Of a stretch of 8,695 bases of DNA, positions 7,901 through 8,695 are shown piece after piece. Each line of letters starts with the position of its first letter. Within the stretch, counting starts at the first letter, position 1. The DNA comes from JBNJEM01 sp051745935 (GTDB lineage: Bacteria; Planctomycetota; Planctomycetia; Pirellulales; Pirellulaceae): positions 1 through 8,695 of the forward strand of contig JBNJEM010000322.1 of the NCBI GenBank assembly GCA_051745935.1. Reading direction: 5' to 3'. The notes under the pieces were generated by a model, which searched no databases, had not been told where the DNA came from, and saw only the letters and a list, made by a program, of their open reading frames with translations. The translations under genes were made by a program, and so were the position numbers.

Positions 7901-8695
7901 TGGAAACAGCCTGTCCAGTTCATCCAGCGTCCAACCGCTCCCCCACTCCGGCGTTCCGAGTATTGGGTCGACGCGGTTGACGACTTCGGTGCTTCCTCGG
8001 AGCGTTCGGGTGAAGATCTCGCCATCGATTTCAACCAGCAATTGAACATCGTGATCATGATGTCCGGTGGCTAACGACGCGGACAGCGTATCCGGCCCGG
8101 GAACGGTCAAGCGGAACTCACGATTCACGTTCGGTTCCAGATAGGGTTCCGCCCCGCTCAAATCAAACGACACTTTCGGGCCGGAGATCCCGCCCACGGT
8201 ATAGATGGCGTGAAGCGAGGTCGCATTGACAATGTCCTCCGGCAGCCGAACAATGCTTTCCACGATCGGTCTCAGATTATCGTCTTCTCGATAGCGTGGC
8301 GCGAAAACCGGAAGTTCGTATTGGGCATGACCGCCGTGCACGTCGACTTGCAGCGAACCGTATTCAAGCCTTTTGGCGGTCGATCCCGTGGTTTCCTGGT
8401 CCGGCTGTTGATAGCTGTGATTGTCGGCGTGATCGTTGTCTAATATCGTTACCGTGGCAATGTTCTGACAGGGATTTCCTTCTTCGTCAACACGCGAACG
8501 ATACGGCGATCGCATGGTGGACCACCACACACTGGAATCTTCAGGCAGCCCGTCATTTGGCGTTACCACTGACACTTCGTCGTGCAGATCACGATACTCA
8601 TCCCAGGAAATCAACTCAATCGAAACCACCTCGTCCCATTCCACAACCCCGTCATCTCGCGGGACGATATCGATCGCGGCGCTGGACGCTCCTGG
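1052..8695 (-). CDS. Giant RHS/YD-repeat protein with C-terminal metallohydrolase-like domain (5' end outside window)
   Basis: The frame is open from the TAG at 1052-1054 to the right edge, at least 2,547 codons without a frameshift. A GTG at 8644 can be read as a start, but the codons before it stay open (…IDIVPRDDGVVEWDEVV) and continue a Calx-beta strand pattern, and no convincing ribosome binding site precedes it, so the true start lies beyond the window. Numbering from that GTG, the order is Calx-beta tail, beta-rich linker, RHS entry motif GSGWTLDELDRLFP (235-248), golvesin-C-like domain, YD repeats, second golvesin-C-like domain, YD repeats, RHS core (FGFTGREMDAESDLYHYRA, then RARYYDPRIGQFISEDPAG, then NDPTNQVDPTGM) and a 285-residue C-terminal domain. 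YD/RHS proteins are typically exported or surface-exposed and fold into a hollow beta shell that can enclose a C-terminal effector. No signal peptide is visible because the N-terminus is missing. The family assignment is very secure; the cellular role is inferred. Confidence 0.97.
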   Translation of the reverse strand, partial: PGASSAAIDIVPRDDGVVEWDEVVSIELISWDEYRDLHDEVSVVTPNDGLPEDSSVWWSTMRSPYRSRVDEEGNPCQNIATVTILDNDHADNHSYQQPDQETTGSTAKRLEYGSLQVDVHGGHAQYELPVFAPRYREDDNLRPIVESIVRLPEDIVNATSLHAIYTVGGISGPKVSFDLSGAEPYLEPNVNREFRLTVPGPDTLSASLATGHHDHDVQLLVEIDGEIFTRTLRGSTEVVNRVDPILGTPEWGSGWTLDELDRLFPADGVQAGGTGTVVSRLAPLGATTESGISLVRGDNSVSWFRADNPRPARVVELNPARNRFFDNSSVRFSEPYQWSGYTGRDNHDYRASAAGLQDEVADVTWKLGDPTPGRMVQVFAEWEPDPGLASNAAYHVSADPVTGQAGPILVDQRYGAGQFEWDGRVWRSLGFFVLPSDQDYLEVRLSTQIEDDTYVDGPVSAGAVMLADHWEFTDPNSSASTLQWPVAGRTAELTTKTRKVYRFDVESGVLREARDRNGNRTQYHYVDTDHDARQDELARIVRQGGLETTIDYEDGYVSCITDFAGRETEWHVEEGAVRQVVLPDPGYDMPQPVYDFAYDEDRPLLAEVTDPRGNSSQIERGGNGTQVTGVTNPDGNHWTLQSYLEDGLDGHPRRPPSGSIMPNGETGGALAEPWATFVDTRGSTWRYQTDPHALVTAEARPPVPDSPSRDVWTWERDDVGLATRIVAPAGGGGDSPLPAVVTLQEFDERGNLLRKTYADGTFEEWTHDDVYNQVRSYRDRLGRHVSYSLDVRGNVSSKRERENRRADTPDRVTKYWYTYRATSMDDLPGGLVGRVIVAAGTPDAVVELTKYHDSGPEIGLPAVVRQAAHSRDPNVASMVQFRYDAHRCLSERIDVAGNSTFFLYDGLDRLHQQVDPAPGTGDHGSPRTTYFYDALGNKTDIINARGVKTAREYDEMNRLISETLPPAGGSLESSQSPAKNAYLYDGEGNLVDEWDALRHQTSYTYDARNQRTSMIEPAPELATSALPVPVEATAPVTNYSYDAWGNLRATRDPLGATTRYQYDAFGQRTRVTHPSPGTRQHEAPVSQFIHDAGGQLIESRERGPQGWRVTSYEYDDLGQRRRMLGPQDSNGRRLETEYTYDQRGNLVSVTEAGERTTRFEYDQLDRKILMLQPDPDGVGPLGVPTTRYQYSVDGTLRAESFFNSADPETAVVTRYETDALGRVIHEVTSDPDGAGPRVAPESFYRYDIMGNRISETEVIGPGQTVTRNFLFDRHDRLWKSTDMENGETTGEMIQVYDTLGNVIGLRERVGGDTATPLYRKTDFAYDALGREVMRAGPAPLAGGERPTTFSVYDAMDNLRLERDAGGAWTEYQVDALGRVVAVIESETEDHASPVTTMEYTVSDDLAAIEDPLGRRTEFQYDNLGRMIVERVPAVNGSSGDAIAEMRHGYDVYGNKVSTDDADGNSFRVSHDALDRPVRLTANGETSERRYDGLGRVAFETDPLGSVTAYRYDLLGRRTAISPPHAERDHALEVTLDDTRAHMTGLWRVGTEGWRGSDQYASASGDDDIRATWSVSDLRPDATYEVLATWRPRAANVDQALFHLTAGDVTLVDPVTVDQQRIAGDVVDGNQTWQRIATVTPGAELLEVTLETPRASGNLVADGLWIIEVSGNSYTSYDARGNVISQSDSLGNTRKYTYDGGSNLTGIMDENGDVTSIEHDLLGRVQSVTDPLGNVTEYTYDNMDRVVAERVERDGEVATSYRQYDLMGNLLQEVDRAGRVRRMQYDALGRLKDELWYESAVDARSDAGRLNTIQYTYDAAGRTTAVSDDASCYEYVLDALNRPLVTAIDINAAPPVQLEYEYTRQDDLRDAFQVSVGGRPDHLARYTYDGQSRLARVEQSGAGVEDKRVEFDYTAADQLSEIRRYAGSTEEDLVARSGYRFDRQGRLAALTHQQRDNVLADYEWVFDASNRVVRQDASRDGISRFEYDARGQLLSADFDSQTDESHQYDSNGNRTDEGYVVGDRNLVESDGRYQYEYDAEGNRTRRTEISTGKTTQYQWDQGNRLVKILELDGVDGMVSRTIEYEYDALGRRIGKTITPAEEPAEVERFVYDGDDIVLRFVDGDARNRYLHGPDVDQVLADEQLGAEGEIDRVLWPLADHLGTVRDLVQFDPETNSASVVNHVTYDAFGGIVEETEPAIDHIFGFTGREMDAESDLYHYRARYYDPRIGQFISEDPAGFEAGDANLRRYVENDPTNQVDPTGMYGEDVHFYFNYYLARYLGLDQPSGWINSKGQPVSEAYIVSYFATRVDYDGATEPVGAGAAVRQRFHFPDPGGPFQTVLRGDPRVSQALSSVGSTGDLEMFGVLLHVYQDSFSHEGFHKTTGHGLTKDPDRPYLHEKRDRQMAQSVYNKMADLLLARRGLWGKEKSPRAKALLQGKSFANFWNEIDAVLLQEPRRVGSLTPFENRIVCWQELVASDFNRAKPRFNDKKRETSNPLTRRFREVSKKVPDWYGPSYDHRSYWGKWIPVRDDGPPPWRTLDIGRRSNGN
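1910..2287 (-). other. RHS-repeat-associated core domain
   Basis: Residues ~2120-2245 carry the hallmark RHS-associated core. WPLADHLGTVRDLV (2137-2150) is followed by HVTYDAFGGIVEE, then FGFTGREMDAESDLYHYRA, RYYDPRIGQFISEDPAGF and finally RYVENDPTNQVDPTGM. In characterised Rhs and Tc-toxin C proteins this region closes the shell and acts as an aspartyl self-protease that cuts just after the DPxG(L/M) motif. The two DP motifs (D2217 and D2241) are both intact here, so cleavage near M2245 is plausible, which would free a C-terminal fragment of 285 residues. Cleavage itself is inferred from the family. Confidence 0.93.
2288..3685 (-). repeat. YD/RHS repeat block 2 (distal shell segment)
   Basis: Residues ~1654-2119 contain about 17 recognisable YD units of the form (Y/F)DxxGRL/GNR at roughly 20-30 residue spacing, for example YDARGNV, HDLLGRV, YDNMDRV, YDLMGNL, YDALGRL, YDAAGRT, FDRQGRL, FDASNRV, YDARGQL, YDSNGNR, YDAEGNR and YDALGRR. 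Such repeats form successive beta-hairpins of a spiral shell. The repeats are clear at protein level but divergent in DNA, so recent expansion by slippage is not indicated. The block leads directly into the RHS core. Confidence 0.93.
3686..4105 (-). other. Golvesin-C-like beta-sandwich domain 2, inserted within the YD repeats
   Basis: Residues ~1514-1653 interrupt the YD pattern between YDLLGRR (1494-1500) and YDARGNV (1659-1665). The pattern matches golvesin/xanthan-lyase-type domains: LEVTLDDTRAHMTGLW, then IRATWSVSDL, YEVLATWRPRAANVDQALFH, a 'VTVDQQ' strand, QTWQRIATVTPGAELLEVTLE and NLVADGLWIIEV. These domains are thought to bind carbohydrate or mediate surface adhesion. It resembles the domain at 7280-7744 in the YEVLATW/VQVFAEW, VDQ and VADG/MLAD segments, so the two are probably paralogous copies. 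Assignment is by pattern recognition. Confidence 0.72.
4145..7192 (-). repeat. YD/RHS repeat block 1 (proximal shell segment)
   Basis: Residues ~485-1500 carry around 26 recognisable YD units, sparse at first (YRFDVESGVLREARDRNGN, DYEDGYVSCITDFAGRETEW, FDERGNL) and regular later, for example YDGLDRL, YDALGNK, YDEMNRL, YDGEGNL, YDAWGNL, YDAFGQR, YDDLGQR, YDQRGNL, YDIMGNR, YDALGRE, YDNLGRM, YDVYGNK, YDGLGRV and YDLLGRR. Longer inter-repeat loops rich in Pro, Asp and Gly (such as PSPGTRQHEAPVSQ and DPDGAGPRVAPE) recur at several places. Together with block 2 this gives about forty units, enough for a large closed shell of the teneurin/Tc-toxin type. The stretch is acidic overall. Confidence 0.95.
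7280..7744 (-). other. Golvesin-C-like beta-sandwich domain 1, before the YD repeats
   Basis: Residues ~301-455 lie between the RHS entry segment (GSGWTLDELDRLFPADG … LVRGDNSVSWFRAD) and the first YD units. Family-like features are FFDNSSVRFSEPYQWSGYTG, ADVTWKL, a tryptophan-rich strand VQVFAEWEPDP, SNAAYHVS, PILVDQR, VWRSLGFFVLPSDQDYLEVRL and the closing AVMLADHWEF. This order (DN near the start, YxVxxxW, VDQ, WxxLGxF, final AD) is typical of golvesin-C-like modules in large Planctomycetota surface proteins. It is longer than the second copy, mainly because of an acidic insertion near QIEDDTYVDGPVS. Function is presumably ligand binding or adhesion, an inference. Confidence 0.72.
7745..8416 (-). 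other. Unrecognised beta-rich region and RHS entry segment
   Basis: Residues ~77-300. The first part (77-230) is rich in alternating hydrophobic residues (GSLQVDVHGGHAQYELPVFAPRY …, then HAIYTVGGISGPKVSFDLSG, and VQLLVEIDGEIFTRTL), which suggests beta strands, but no family is recognised. A short His/Asp cluster GHHDHD occurs at 194-199. From ~235 the segment GSGWTLDELDRLFPADG … VRGDNSVSWFRA resembles the entry of RHS shells in other large bacterial YD proteins (typically GxGWSLxGLDRL … GDGS). It is interrupted by golvesin-C-like domain 1. Confidence 0.55.
8417..8695 (-). other. Partial Calx-beta domain (C-terminal half), cut by the window edge
   Basis: Reading in from the edge, IDIVPRDDGVVEWDEVVSIEL is followed by a loop and closes with QNIATVTILDNDH (residues 60-72). 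This matches the end of Calx-beta domains, where 'xxDDxxxEGDExxxVxL' leads to 'ATVTIxDND'. The domain has an unusually long acidic/aromatic loop between these strands (residues ~13-58, including WWSTMRSPYRSR). In bacteria Calx-beta domains are extracellular calcium-binding modules often in tandem, so further copies may lie upstream of this window. Confidence 0.75.

Overview
The window looks like part of a Planctomycetota chromosome. This is inferred from style: a giant RHS/YD-repeat protein that combines Calx-beta and golvesin-C-like modules, a core reading WPLADHLGTVRDLV, moderately high GC, and palindrome-rich intergenic DNA. No rRNA or other marker gene is present, so the taxonomic call is an inference.

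Layout, left to right. Positions 1-236 hold no gene. They carry a ~116-bp imperfect inverted repeat (28-143) tipped by two oppositely oriented copies of a REP-like palindrome, plus degenerate partial repeats up to the next gene. Positions 237-857 (minus) encode a 206-residue protein with five predicted membrane segments, no recognised family and a strong ribosome binding site. Positions 858-1051 are intergenic and contain a second, unrelated ~139-bp imperfect inverted repeat (909-1047). Positions 1052-8695 (minus) are one uninterrupted reading frame that runs off the right edge, giving at least 2,547 residues of an RHS-repeat protein.

Domain order in the RHS protein, numbering residues from the GTG at 8644: tail of a Calx-beta domain (to ~75), unrecognised beta-rich stretch (~76-230), RHS entry motif GSGWTLDELDRLFP (235-248), golvesin-C-like domain 1 (~301-455), first YD-repeat block (~485-1500), golvesin-C-like domain 2 inserted inside the repeats (~1514-1653), second YD block (~1654-2119), RHS-associated core ending DPTGM (~2120-2245), and a distinct C-terminal domain of 285 residues (2246-2530).

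The most interesting part is that C-terminal domain. It has an ordered set of His and Asp residues, including H-x3-D-x3-H (LLHVYQDSFSH) followed by H-x3-D, which resembles the metal-ligand pattern of zinc-dependent phospholipase C/S1-P1 nuclease folds and DUF6765-like proteins. It sits where polymorphic RHS toxins carry their effector. The multi-pass membrane protein encoded next on the same strand is in the position expected of an immunity or partner protein. This effector-partner reading is a hypothesis; the gap of 194 bp and the structured DNA between the genes are atypical for it.
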